Assembly (NCBI GenBank): GCA_944470555.2
Contig: OX104130.1
Location: forward strand, 50,377,491 to 50,441,490
Length of the DNA: 64,000 bases
Origin: Heterobilharzia americana
Taxonomy: Eukaryota; Platyhelminthes; Trematoda; Strigeidida; Schistosomatidae
Reading direction: 5' to 3'
Part shown: piece after piece, positions 1 to 13,459 of the stretch
How positions within the stretch are numbered: the first letter of the stretch is position 1
Layout: each line of letters starts with the position of its first letter
The notes under the pieces: model-generated
Told to the model about the DNA's origin: nothing
Database searches by the model: none
The model's input: the letters and a program-made list of their open reading frames with translations, nothing else
Made by a program: the position numbers and the translations under genes

Positions 1-480
1 CAGCCAAATGTTTTTGGCAAAAAAACAATAATTCTTAACAATTTCACGCCTCACTAATCAGGATAACTTTCACCAGTACCTCTGATATGGCCCTACAATG
101 ATAAACGTATATTTCACAAAACACTTGAAAAGCAAACTTGAACGATTTGTCAAATAACAAGTCCATGAACATTTTCGATTCCTGAGAGAAAATCTTACTT
201 GTCTTGTACGAGAAACTTCATCAGCTCCAATTTAAAGTTAAACTGGCAAACATCTTTTAGTTGTCGAGTACTGGATCGAATAGACTCTAGTTACTTAAAT
301 TTATTTTGTTTCAGTAGGTTCAAATACAGGTATTAGGTGTGATCTATGCAATATTAATACAGCGCTTAAGGTTCTTAACTGGACTGCAAGAAAATGATTG
401 TAATTTCCACACTCCAGTTCTTGTGTCGGTAATATCTTAATTATATCAGTACATAACAGTGACGACAGTAACTAGCCTCA

Positions 481-1026
481 ATGTTCATAATGGATGAAAC
501 ACCTAATATCCTGAACGCAGACACAATGGCAACGAGAAAAAGCTTCGAAAACAAATTAAAAACGACCATCGTCAAGTCAGTGCTCTTGTATGGCTCAGAG
601 ACTTGGCGCGTCACGAAAGGCATTTCCAATAAACTACAGACATTCATCAACAACTGCTTAAGCTCGCTGCTGAAGATCAGATGGCCAGAAAAAATAAGCA
701 ACAAGGAACTCTGGGAACGAACCAACCAAGAACCTATCACGCAACAAATATGCAGGAAGAAGTGGAGATGGATTGGCCATGCACTGAGAAGGCCGACGGA
801 GGACATCACGCGTCAGGCCCTCGAGTGGAATCCCCATGGGAAGCGACGAGTTGGACGTCCGAGGGTGACATGGAGGAGGTCGTGCGAGGAGGAAATGAGA
901 GCTTGTGGGCTGTCGTGGAACCAGGTTGAAAAGATCTCAGAGAACAGAGGTCACTGGAGGCGTGCTACTGAAGCCCTATGTTCCACTAGAAACCCAAGGG
1001 ACTAATAATAATAATAATAATAATAG
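481..1026 (+). mobile_element. RTE-type non-LTR retrotransposon, 5'-truncated 3' end
   Basis: An open frame of 174 codons (481-1005) encodes the C-terminal tail typical of RTE-clade endonuclease/reverse-transcriptase proteins. It contains KSVLLYGSETW, FINNCL, LWERTNQ, RKKWRWIGHALRR, ITRQALEWNPHGKRRVGRPR and [10 protein letters not shown]. The reverse-transcriptase core is missing, so the copy is truncated at its 5' end near 470-540. The ORF runs into a (TAA)n tract (1002-1026), the microsatellite-type tail expected of RTE elements. The uninterrupted frame suggests a relatively recent insertion. Schistosome SR2-type elements are the likely relatives. Confidence 0.8.
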
Positions 1027-4000
1027 ATGGTTGATTGACTTCATTCTGAAATGAATAAATCGACACCGAGTTCATGTATTTTTCAAACAGATTTCGAAAG
1101 CCTGTACAGAAACAGCCTTTTAGACTGGATTGCGTACAGAATTTGGAAATTCAGCTCAAAGTTCAACATTCTTTGCCCAATTCTTGTTTTAAAATTTTGA
1201 TGCTTTACCAGCAGTATAGTCCGTTTTGAACAAGTGTTAATATAAAAGCTAGACAAAACTAAAAACTTCCATAAACTTGAGACGTCCGGCTGTTAACATC
1301 ATATAATATGATTTCTTTCTTATATCAGGGCTACCAGTACAGCCCATTTTGTTACCATTACCATTTCTTTTAAGTTATAAGCACACTCCGTTCCACATAC
1401 TGTCCGTGCATTTCATACTTACCCAAGTGTAGCTACCCTATTTCAATCAACTACACACCAACATAGAACAATATTGCACAATTCCACCAACACCATTTAT
1501 ATCTTAACATCAGGTGACTTATAAAATTACAATTGTTACTTTTCTTGGCAACTTAAACTCAGACAATGTGACAACAAAACTCCTCATGCCTTATCACTAC
1601 TTCAACAGGACACCATGAAAGTCGTTGAAATATATCTTATCTTTATACACTATCTTACCAACAAGTGAAGATTCTCCGTTTCACCCTAGAACAATATCAC
1701 TTTTATTATTTCTAGTCAATTTTAAAGTTACGTAAAGAAATCCGTCTGGAATCAACATAGTATGGTCACTAGTGGACGCAGACTCGATGAACTTTCTATC
1801 CGGTTATACCTGTACTGCAATAATAAATGTGAGCTTTTAATTCATGCGGTACTTGGTCTTTGTATGTTCTTCAGTCTTCATGTAGGCATTTAGCGTTTTT
1901 TCATACCACTCATCCTTCTATAATGCATATCTTCAGTTGAGCGCTAAACTGATGAATAATGGACTCTGTCTATGAATTATATTGAAGTATTCTGTGGTTA
2001 TTGTTTGTTTTCCCTTCCATCGAATTTGAAACTGAAATAGAACTTCCATGCTTTTTTTCTTTCACATTTATTCGGAAAAATATGAAAGTTTTTCTTTCCA
2101 TTTGGCTACACTGAACAGACACAATATATGCGATTGATTGCCCTTAAAGTATGTCCAGTCTCACCTATAAAAGTGATATATTTTCGATTCAAAAATTTAT
2201 TATTATCAATGTAGTCACTATTTACCACCTAGTCTTTGTTGTTTCAAGGGATGAACTGAAGAGTGTGGGTAAGTTTGATAGTGGTAGTCGATCCATTAAA
2301 AACGAAAGTCTGGAAGGGAAAAAAAGGGGAAAGTCTTAGCTAATGATTCAGCCTGTAAAAATATTGCACCTATGGTTAAAAACTATAGACAATCAACAGA
2401 TTTCACCAATGTACAATTCTAAGACAAGCCAATTCGGAAACTGAAACTACTAAGCGAATTAGTAATTTTTTAAAAAGCTGATGAAAGGAATAAAAAATTT
2501 AGCTGAGTGTCATAAGTGGTGACAGATGTTAGTTGAAAACTCGGCCAATACATTTTCAATCAGTGTACATAACTACAATTACCTTGATAGACATTTGCGC
2601 ATTTAGATTTTAAAAGCTGTTGTACATCAGGTCTAACCATAGTTTCCTAAAAGAGTAAGGCATTGACATACAGATTGACTACATAGATTTCTTCCCATTT
2701 TCTATAAATATTTCATTCTCATTTTTTAATTTTACTGGAAGGAACGTGAGTAAGAAGTTTGCTTCCAGGCTGTTCTTCCTTATTTTCATTACAGACACTG
2801 AGGAAATAAATACATGTGGCTGTTGGTTTGCCGTTTCTTCAAGATATTCATTTAGTCGATAAAGTATTAAGCCGTTTGTGTTCCAATTGTGCACAAGGAC
2901 TCCAGTTTTAAAAAGAACAACTGACATTTTATATCATGATCTACCTCACTTTACCTTTCAATTTCATATGGTCTTGTAGCTGCAGAGAGTCAACTGCTAT
3001 GCATTCTTTTTAATTGCTAAATGTATGCCCAAGAAAAGACCTGCATGAAAACCTCTGGTTGTTATTATGCTTTTCGAAAATTAAATGAAAGCAAATAAGC
3101 CTAAATTGTAGATAACACCGTAAAATTTTGAAAAGCTAGTGTATACTCCTTTACTGCAACTTTTGAAATGCCTCTTGAACGTCTAGGAATGACAGACTAG
3201 CACAAAGTGCTTTCCTACCATACAAACTTAAACGTCTACCATTTTGAGGGAACGATGTATACCCATTTGTCACCAAATATGCTTATATATATTAACTTGC
3301 ATGTGTTACATGCAACAAAGAGCAAACAAGCCTTAATTAACTTTAAAGATTTAAGTGCAAAGCGAATTTCGTTTTCTGAGATCCCCAGTTGAAATCCATT
3401 TTCATGACCAGCGCATCTTCATAATTCTCACTTTTACCAAAGCACAATATAGTTAAGAAGAAGGGTATTGTCAGAGAACGAATACCATGGTTGTTCACAA
3501 TTCAAACACAAAACATTTCAGAGTAGATGAATATATTTTCACTTCCACATACCAACAGACGGTACATTTAAACTTGTTCAGTTGTGAATGCATATAGTTG
3601 GTCATTTCCAAATAATCTCTAACAAAACTTGATTTACGAGAATTTGTGATTCAAATGGCCACGATCTACATCAACTGTTTTACCACATCGACGATTTTCT
3701 TGTTCTGCTTACTCAGCAGTCATTTTAGTAATCACATCTCTTCTCATGTGATTTAATTATGCGCGTTACTCGTCAATTTCTTGAACACAATTTCTCCTCT
3801 GACTGACTAAACGCCTTTTGTTTGTTCTTACACACTAGTTCACTCTTTAATAACACAATTTCTTAGCTGTACTATTCCAGAGTGCTTGTATAAAGTAATT
3901 GCAAATACCATAATAAATTTCACATAGTAAATTTCAGATGCAAAGCATAATGTGTGAACCTGATGGGATGAATAACTGTGATTTGATTTGATCAGTTAAA

Positions 4001-7000
4001 CAGCACTTTTTGTTTACCTCGGCTTCCGGATATGAATGATACTCAGTCAACAATTGCCATCTGTACAAGTTGCGGCACATTAACATGAAATCAGCGTTAT
4101 ACGAACTCACGGTATGGGTTCACTAGAATTCATTTGCACATAGTTCCAGTCTTCCGACAATTTACTTACTCAATCTTAGTACATCTCCTCCCTGCCTAAT
4201 GTATAATGGCTCTTCAGTTTGTATTCTTTCGATAAGTTATGCATGTTCATTTCAAAAAGGCGATCTGGGCTGCTGACCAACGGATTCAAGACTTTATTCT
4301 TCAACGTCAGACATCAGAGTTTCAGTGTAAATTAAGTGACCAGTTGCAAACTTTATGTGAACGTCTAATCACTGGTATTGTCATTCCGAAGTTATAGAAA
4401 AAATAGTGGAAGCTCATGCTCATACTTTTCAAATGGCTGAAGATTTATGTATGACATAATATATCTATAGTAAACATCAGATTGAATATGAATCATAGTT
4501 AAATGCATTGCTCTACCGAATTCGATATGCTTTTTCAATCACAAGTAGTTCCAGAAGCTATTTACAAGTAATTGGAGAAGTACAAAGGATCGCACATGCA
4601 ATATGAAGTCAAACTTGAGGTCGAAGGATAAACAATCATGTCAACTGCATGAAGAACTAAGCATACAGAGTACCTTAAAATCACTCAGTTTTCACAAACC
4701 TCTAAAGTGAGTAAAATAATTAGGGTCCAATTAGCATTGTTAAAACTCTTGCAGGAAAAATAGAATGTGTTGAAGCAACCAGCAAAATAGGATATAATGA
4801 TTCATATTTACATGGGACATCTATGAATCTGCGTAAATGAGATAGATCCTGAGGTTTATCACCTGAGGTCTTCAACCAGGAATGTCGGTTACCATGTGGG
4901 CTCCAAATAGAAAATTAACATCCTTCCCTTTAAACTACCTTCCAGAGACTGAAATCCGTTTTAGTTTAGTGATACTTGGCTGTTCTTACTTTCCGAATCG
5001 GAGTGCACAGTGACTTGATATAAGTAAAAAAATGCCACAACCAGATTATTCCATACAAGCTTAACATCTTATCAGTCCCCATGTTGTTTACCTAGAACTT
5101 GATTGAGAAACTTCAAATCACTTGCGACTAATACAATCAAGGTAACGATGGTAGAACACCTGAAGCTCTGCTTCTAAAGCTACCATTACATTTTGAATCA
5201 GCTAATGCATAAGCAGTAGTAAAAAATGCAACAAATTTAAAGTCTTCTAATAAAACTATACGTTCACCTTGTTGTCCATATAAAGTCGGCTCCCAGTGTT
5301 CTTTTGACTAGTTGAATAATGATTGAATTTTATTAAAATTGATCCGCTTAAAGTAATGAAAATTAAAATAAACATTGACCCTACTTTAATTCAGAATCAA
5401 AGCTGGAATGAAATTCTCCCTCCAATCCTTACTTCTCGTAGACTAAATGCCTGACATACCATACTTTCTAACGTACTATCACCTCTGTATAGTCATTGTT
5501 TAGTAAACGCAAAAGAATGCACCCATTTTGGCCTTGGGATATCCGAACTCAAAAATAAAACCAAAGAGAGTAATTCCGAAGCACTGTTTAACAGCTGACA
5601 ACTTCATCCAAAAATTATACCTCTTAGTCTAAAATTTCCAAGCCTCACCTATCATTCTTCTGGTTATCTGAGTGAATTAAATAAGAGCAACAAAATCGGT
5701 AGATTCAGACGTAGATACATTCAAATCACATAAGCATTCTTAAGCTTTTGAAACTATCATTTCTCTCACTGATGAAATGCCATCAGGATTAAATCTTCGG
5801 TAGAGTCTTAAAATCATTGTCTGTTTTGATTGATAGGTGTCTTGCGGAACTAGCAGTCAGAACAACGTCAAGAAGGGAATTGATAAAGTTAACACCGTGT
5901 TTCAAACTATGCTCCTGTAGCTTTAAGAATACAGCTGTTACATTCTGAAAGAGAAATACCTACTCGAGGATTAAGTGTCTATGAGAATTGTTAAATTTAC
6001 TTCAAGAATTCCTTTATGATCAAAGAGCAAAACTTCTTTGTTTTCAAAAGCGACTGTGGAACTGCATATATACCATCCCCAGAAAGGTGTAGGACCTTCC
6101 TAGAAACAATGTTAGGCTCTATTTATATCTCTTTATATTAGGCATACACATAACAATCGTAGACTTTGAAATCCCCCGAAGATTCTAAGAATACCGTGTT
6201 TAGTAGGCTTAGGCTCATATAAACTTACCATATGATAGTGATACAAAGACATTTATGCAAATACTTGTTGTAAACTCAATTTGCAATAATACAAAGGCAG
6301 TGAAAAAAGCACCAAAGCTTATTTTCAGGTAATTATTTCAAGTGTTTTGTATTCTAATTAACATATCACTGGTAGAATAAAAAGTGATGAAGGTTGCATT
6401 TCATTCTACAACAAGTCATGAAGCCCCTTTCCGAATAAATCTGAAGGTGGTTCGTTAGAGATATCATTCATTGGAAATTATTGGTCCATACTAGATATAT
6501 TTTGAATCCTCTGATAATGAAACTTTATTTCCATGGTAAATCAAACTCTTGAATTAAAGCTGAAGATTTGTGTACTCCAAGAGCAAGGTTTACTAAATCA
6601 CTTATGAAGCTGCTTTTGGTCGTAATTCAGTCAAACGTTGTACGCATTCTTCCGGTGCAAAGTGTATATACCATGGGACTAAAGTAGATGAGACTAAGAA
6701 TATGAAGACAACTACAGCGAACATTAAATCTGGTCAATAATGTAACGTCAGATACAAGTAGTAGTAAAATATAGACGCAATCAATGATATTTAATCGCCT
6801 ACACACGGTAGTAAAATAAAATCATCTAAAACTGTCTAAATAAACCATATAAGGTGGGTGGATGATCGGCTGATATGGACTGAAACTAGTGAATCGCTAA
6901 GCTTATTACAGACACACCTCATAGGCCTTCAAAATTATCTTAGTTTATTTCCACCAAGACAAATATTTTGCAGTAATATTTCATACCTTGGTGAATTACC

Positions 7001-9534
7001 AATTTAGTTTAAAATATACAATAATGATTTAAGGATAAACATTCAGCGTATAACGTACTCATCTCTTGGAGGTACTGTTGCAATTTGTGCCGTTCTTGGA
7101 ATCTATACAAACATAATAGGAAAAAGCCTTCCCTAGAAGCATTTTCGTCACTTCCCTTAACAATTCTTATCTTATTAATTCTTTTGAATCATGATGAATG
7201 TAATGCGTCTATTCGTTTACCACTGCACTAGTGCGTTGTAAATGGTGCACGGCGATGTAATTATAGGTGATTCTTTACATTTACCTCAAAAAACGAAGCT
7301 TAAAAATTCTACTTATGAGCAGACAAATTTTAGTCTATTTTGTAACATTTGTACGTTATATGAACCTGACGAAAGTCAATGGTACAAAGGTAGCATTCAA
7401 ACATTTCGTCACTGCTATTATAGCACAATCGGGTTTTTATGGTATGTAACTTCTAACGTAAAAAAACAAGGTAACAAAGTGTTCACAAAAGTAAAAATTT
7501 AATCAAGAAGTAAGTCAGCACAGTAAAATACATTCAAGTATAGGGTTACCTGAAAATAGTTGCAGTGGGTCCAATCTACTAAGGACGTAGTTTATGCGAC
7601 CCGATTTGAAGAGTCAAATGGTGTTTCGACAAAGAAGTTTGAGAAGTACCGATGCTGAGTAGGGTTTTTATGCTTTTGGAAGAGGAGATGAGTTTCCTGT
7701 AAAAAAAATCTCCAAAAGTAATCTATGAGATTGGTGGTGAGCTCAGGCGGAAACGGCAGAACACAACAGGAGGAAGTTAACCTATATCTCCGTACAATTG
7801 AGAACACTGAATGCAAAATTGTATTCATGGGAAACTACGTAGTGCAGGTAAACAAACTCTAGACTTACAAATGTTAAGCAAAACCCGAAGATCTCATAAT
7901 GAAACAATATTTCTGATTTGAAGATTAATGAAAAAATATTTATACAGTCTCCACAAGCTATATGTATTGTATATTCCTTAAAATAGCATGCTAAATAGTG
8001 TTTTTGTGATACGGATAAAAGATTAGTTGAACTGTAGAGTGTATATTTGTATTGCGAAATGTGTAGGAGACTACAATATGTAGTTTCTGGGTTTTTCGAT
8101 TAGTTTTACATAAAATCAAAAACAGCACAATATTACAAAAGTTATCATAACAACTGTGATGAAGAACAGATAAATTTGGAACCAAATACCAGTAAGCCCA
8201 CTACCACAACCATTTGTACCTTATCACACATTAGCTAGTTATAAAATTTACATTTAGTTAGCTTTTAAACATGTTTCAGGGTATCTTTTCGCTGTTGCAA
8301 GTTTCTTAAACATAAATTATACAAAAAAGATCGGTAGGTATTTAGTGTGAAATACTTAAGGGTAATTGGCAGATAAGCAAAACCTAGATTTCATACTTCT
8401 ATGCAATCAGCGGTATCCAGCAATCAGCCTGAGACAAAATCTTTTACCACTCAAACCACATTATTTAAGATAGAAGTCAGGGAAGCAACTGTTTAGTTGT
8501 TTGGAAGATACTTGAAGAAATATGCATCATCATTTGATGATCGATTCCTTTGAGTACTGGTCGCCTTTTAAGATAACTCACTCTTGGCTACACATTCGTT
8601 TTTGAAAGCTGGTAAAAGATTAGTAAAACGTTTAAATTCATGGAAAACCTCAGAATAAACCGTGAAGCATATGAAGCTCCTTAAAAAATAACATTCCTAG
8701 CACAGGATGATTTTAAAGTAACTCAAAATGAAAAGTTAAGAAGTTGAGGCCTTATTCAAGGTATTTATGACTACCTTTTAGCCTTATATGGTGTCTGCTT
8801 CTTTAGTCAAAAACAACATACCACATTTCCATTTATCATATTTATGTAATATTTACAAACATATGATGCATATTGACCACATCAAACTGATTTATAGTAG
8901 TATTATTTCATCAGACTTTTGAAACAGACAAAAACAGATAACAGATGCTGTTATTTTAACTTCTTGTAAGTGCTTACTTAACTCACCTACATTCTGACAA
9001 AATCTTCAAAAATTGGTTAATAACATATTTTCAAACCTTTATGTTGAATGATGACACTCCTCAACAGGAGTTTTCATATACTATTTTTTTAGTCAGACAA
9101 AGAACAGAAAAATATGCTCGATGTAATGATATTCAGTACCCTTTGCCTTATGTCTCAGTCACTTATTTGCTTTCTGCTCCTGTCAGACTATGTAACGCAA
9201 TGCTTCTACAGACCGTCATCTAAAGCGGTTCAGTCATATTTATGTATATCACAAATATATAACAGTTCTTTACTAACTAATAAGATATAGTCGTGTCATC
9301 ACAGTTTCAGGGCTGATAAAAAGTTGGGTTAGAAAATAGTTACACAGTATTCTCTAAGATAGTGCAATAAACGAGATTGGCAAAGGATTTGACATGGTGT
9401 AAATTTTCGTTCTGGGTTATTTGGCCCTGCTAGCTAGCTTCATCTGAATAAACTACTGACAAATTCAGCTCCAAACGAGCGAAACGATCATGTGGTATTT
9501 AGATCACCTCAACATGGCCAGTGAAATCTATGGG
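1027..9534. other. AT-rich intergenic DNA, nothing recognised
   Basis: No conserved protein, RNA gene or clear repeat was recognised on either strand. Open frames are short (up to 86 codons at 7242-7502) and within chance expectation for this base composition. Confidence 0.6.
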
Positions 9535-9800
9535 TCAGAGTGAGCGATTTCTAACTACCCACGTTGTTCAACAGTAAAAAATTACCGGTAGATTTGAAGT
9601 GTGGTGGTTGAGTGTCCACATGATGTAAAGATGTTGTTAAAGCAAAAAAAGAAACAAGCAGCATAGTAAGGATGATGTTAGAAGACTGACTAATCCTAAT
9701 AAAATCGAAAGACCAAAATAAAATGGAAGGGTTACAACCATGGAAAAATAGGAGATTCAGATCATGCTTAAGCCGGTGAATTGCAAGTGCTTCTGCCATA
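9535..9800 (-). mobile_element. Penelope-like element 3' fragment
   Basis: On the minus strand the reading EALAIHRLKHDLN (from about 9795 leftwards) matches [12 protein letters not shown] at the C-terminal end of the GIY-YIG domain of the Penelope copy at 15.8 kb. The following non-coding stretch contains a motif (about 9545-9590, ending in a GTTGTTCAACAGTA-like string) that recurs near 18825-18865. No endonuclease core remains. Confidence 0.5.
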
Positions 9801-11628
9801 AGTTACGAAAGCGTAATCTTCTAGAAATTATTCTTTTGGCTCTGTAAATAACACTGAAGTATAACTATGGTGAATTTGTATCGCTAAATTTCTAAGAACT
9901 GAACTGGTAATGGATATACATTCTCCCCTTGATAACCATATAGAATAATATTCAGATATGTATGTTGAAAGTGTGTGCCCTTAGTGGCCTATAGAACTAG
10001 TTTCACAAGAACAAGTACACTTTTAAACACATACTCAGGTGATTAAAAAGAACAGCCTGAGATCACTCTTTAGCTTGGCAGAGATAAATGTGGTTAACAG
10101 AGATTTGAACAGCTGATTGTTCAGGATATCTACTGCTGCATCGCTTCTGAAATCCATATGCGTATAAAATTCATCGGAACTGTGAGTGCTTGCTCTGTGT
10201 TCTGGTTGGATTTTACGTTCTACTCAATAATTTTGGATCAGTATCTACTCTATATGAGTATTTTTCAAATTCTTCCTAACTCATCTTTAACTTTGTCATT
10301 TGAGTCGATTCTCCTGATTTTGGGTAACGAAGAATATATCAGATTTCCCTTTCGGCTTTAGGGTTTTCAGCTATGTAAATTTATGTTTTGTCCATTTCAT
10401 TTCAGTTTTCTGAAAATGAATCTCTGATAGAGACTGGTATGTTCACTAGTTCATTATGGACGTGAATACTCATTTACTATCAACACACATGAAATATATA
10501 ACGTAGAATATCCTCATGATGATTCATGTCAGATTGACAAAATTTCTATTAGACATCTAATTAAACTTAAGATTTCTTAGGTATACGAGTTAACTGACAT
10601 TCTAATCCTATTCATAAGATATGAACTATTATGATCATCTTCTAGAATCAAATTTCCGTTAGGAAAGGTAGACCCGAATCTTTTGTAACTTGTCCTCCGA
10701 ACGGGTTTTTATTTGCTTGGGAAAGTCTTATGAGTTTCTTATCTCTTCTAAGAGCAAACACACAAGAAATATATTTCTTTTTGACCTATAGATCATCTCT
10801 TTCTGCACTTATCTTTCAACCTAAGCTGTGCCTCATGCATTTAGTAATAATTCAAAGATATTTAGTTCATTTTTCTCTTATTTACAAAAATCTTAGGTAC
10901 TTAATGTTCACATCCTCAGATCTCGGTAGTTATTGCTTTTTGTAAAGCTCTTTATCAGGAATAATAAAAGTTTCAGACTAGCTGTGAAAAACATCGAGCT
11001 ATATGATTACAATTTCGACAAAAGAAGACACTATGACTCCTTCTTGAAATGGATAAGTGGTATTTTTTTTTCAGCTACCCAGCAATAGATATCTAAATAT
11101 CTACTTTTTTGTCTTAGCTCCAAAGGTTAACTTGATTGTCAGTCTAAAACAAGGAATTGTCATCTTATGAGGCTGTGACGCTTCTTATGACAAGTAACTT
11201 ACATATGACTGAATTTTATCGTACAGCAAACCAAAATGCTGGCTTTTCAAGTTATAATACAGTCACTGATATACTGAAGTATGCATTTCACCATATGTTA
11301 TTCAAACCAATTTAAAAATATGGACCATTAAAACATTACTCCAGTTACCGTCTAATCAGCTAAGTAACCAAATTAAATAAAATGAAAATCATTTGTGATT
11401 CTATCACTGAAAAACGATGTACTACTGCTGCTTAAAAGTAGTTCAAACTTATTCCTAGCGCTCATTGGTGACTAGCGTTGACAGAAGATTCCTGAAGTTA
11501 CAGTGTGAAGTTGTGATTAGTAGTATCAACCAAGTCGAATATGAAGACAGTTATTCATCGACGACATTGGATAGATGTCGCGTTGTATCGTGAACTGACA
11601 GAAGTAGGAAATGTGGGTCACTTGATTG
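9801..11628. other. Intergenic DNA, nothing recognised
   Basis: AT-rich sequence with only short chance open frames (for example 10158-10361 and 10730-10945). No repeat family could be assigned. Confidence 0.55.
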
Positions 11629-11820
11629 AGACACAGTAGCACAATGGTAACTTGCTGGCCACTGAACCTGAAGGTCCTGAGTCTGATCCCTGGCGGGTGA
11701 TCACTGTTGAGAGGTCCCATACTAGGACAAAACAGTTGTCCAGTACTCTAAGGTTTCCAATGTTCCTCCAACTGATTTCAGTTCACAATGGATTCCAACC
11801 TAAAATCAATTATTAAACCT
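11629..11820 (+). mobile_element. SINE-like repeat with decayed hammerhead ribozyme
   Basis: A tRNA-like head (AGCACAATGGTAACTTGCTGG, then a degenerate B box GAGTCTGATCCC) is followed by a hammerhead-like block. Stem II is intact (GTCC-CATACTA-GGAC), but the core is altered (TTGAGAG instead of CUGANGA; AAAA for GAAA). The tail has the family's CTCCAACTGATTTCAGT motif. The ribozyme should be inactive. Confidence 0.7.
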
Positions 11821-13168
11821 CCACAAACCTCTAGATAGAATTACTTCTGAAACATCATTTGGATTTGTTTTCTGATCGTGAACCTGGTGTCTCTCAACTG
11901 CCTCTCGATTAAGATGAAATAATTATCAGGAGTCTAAGTACCCAACTTCAGCACAAGTGCAAACTATCCTGAGAGTGCAAGCACATAGTGAAATATTTGC
12001 CTAATACGGTTACGACATAGAGATCATGGGACCTGTAGACATTGAATATAGTGCAACCTGTTCATCACAGTACTTGAATAACGTTAACTTATTTTTGGAA
12101 AGTTTTAGAAGTAAACACTGGTGAGAAGCACTGGACAGAAACAAATCAACTTAATAGTAGTCGCTGACCTACGTTTAATATTTAGGTGATACTTATTCAC
12201 TATTACGACTAACTTCGGAATTTATAATTTTCATATTAAATATCTCACCGTGAACACTGGAAATAGCTCAAAAGTTTTACAATTAAATATAGACTGATTC
12301 TGCTAAGTTTCAAAATTGTAGTCCCATTTGATTTCCCAATCAAGATCAGACAGCATGCTGGTCACCTATTTAGTAAATTATCATAATCATGTTAACGATT
12401 CAGTTCAAGATAACAGATTAAAATATGCATGAATAGTTAGGTAACATTTGTACTGTAAATAAAATTGATTTTCACTTTCTTCCTAAAAATATCTCTTCTT
12501 TGATATTGGTCACAGTGGTTATAACTTAATCTACTGAATGGATAACTATGTAATGATATTTGCAGTCATTCTTTCTACCCTTTTCTGACTGTCTGTTAGG
12601 CGATTCAATTTTCAATATACTACAAGACTAAAAACAAATGTCAGTTGAACAATGAATATCATTCGGACATTTACGCACGAAGTATTGTCATAATAATGGT
12701 TAACTTAAGTGTACTTTGGCACACACGCTACGCTCATTTTCTTCAACCCTAACAATTCGAAATCCATCCAGAAAATACACTTAACATTTACCATACTAAG
12801 TAGGAAATCTATTCACCGTAAACATTTGACTTTTAGACTTAATTTCTAGGCGATTACTTTTTGTCTCTAGAAATATATAATAATCTAATAAAGTAAAAAA
12901 AAGGAGAACATTTTTGTTCATTCCAAATTTGTCGTGGAAGATTTATATAGAACCAGTAAAAAGGAAGATGCTAGAATCTTTCTTTTCATACTAACCTGGA
13001 GACTTTTTGATATCATCTAACAGAATGAAAGAAAATCGATGCACAGATGTGAATTCGGGTGCATTATGATTAGCTGAAAGATCATATGTGCTTTCACATA
13101 CACATATACAGGTATACATATATGCACTTGTTTTATCCTATGCACAGACATACATGTTTATACCTCAG
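11821..13168. other. Intergenic DNA upstream of the collagen gene
   Basis: AT-rich. It includes a short CA/TA-rich stretch near 13090-13130 (alternating ACATA/TATA strings). It probably holds the promoter region, but no specific sites can be supported apart from the TATA candidate. Confidence 0.4.
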
Positions 13169-13176
13169 TATATAAG
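13169..13176 (+). promoter_or_regulatory. Candidate TATA box of the collagen gene
   Basis: TATATAAG lies about 220 bp upstream of the ATG and would imply a 5'UTR of about 190 nt. In AT-rich DNA such a match occurs by chance, and no initiator or transcript evidence is available, so this is only a candidate. Confidence 0.22.
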
Positions 13177-13392
13177 CGAAAAAATATCTATATATTTGAT
13201 TGCATTTTCTGCTTAGCTTGCAATAATCAGATTTATTAAAGAATATAAAATATAGAATCCTTGTAAAATTAAAAACTTCACCATGTACAATATTTGAACA
13301 AGTTTTGAAATATTAAATGAACATTTGAAAAAAATTATTCCATTGCTAAGAACACAAGATCAAACTTCTGATTTCATCAAAATCAGTTAAAA

Positions 13393-13459
13393 ATGAAACA
13401 AGAATTCAATAAAACATTGGTAGTTATCATTTTTATCTTGATTATGAATTTAGTGAACG
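13393..13459 (+). CDS. Collagen exon 1: start codon and signal peptide
   Basis: ATG at 13393 with A at -3 and an in-frame stop just upstream (TGA 13369-13371). It encodes MKQEFNKT followed by a hydrophobic run ([14 protein letters not shown]) and ends one base into a codon at a consensus GTAAGT donor (13460). Exon 2 begins with CA after an AG acceptor, which completes GCA (Ala). This gives a textbook signal-peptidase site, VNA before QIS. The exact phase match over a 7.2-kb intron is the main evidence for linking it to the collagen. An additional phase 1-1 exon between them cannot be excluded, but no Cys-rich open frame of VWC or TSPN size is visible there. Confidence 0.8.

Noticed and set aside
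7242..7502. 86-codon open frame in the upstream intergenic region
   Set aside because: No recognisable domain, no splice context that joins it to the collagen, and a length expected by chance in AT-rich DNA.
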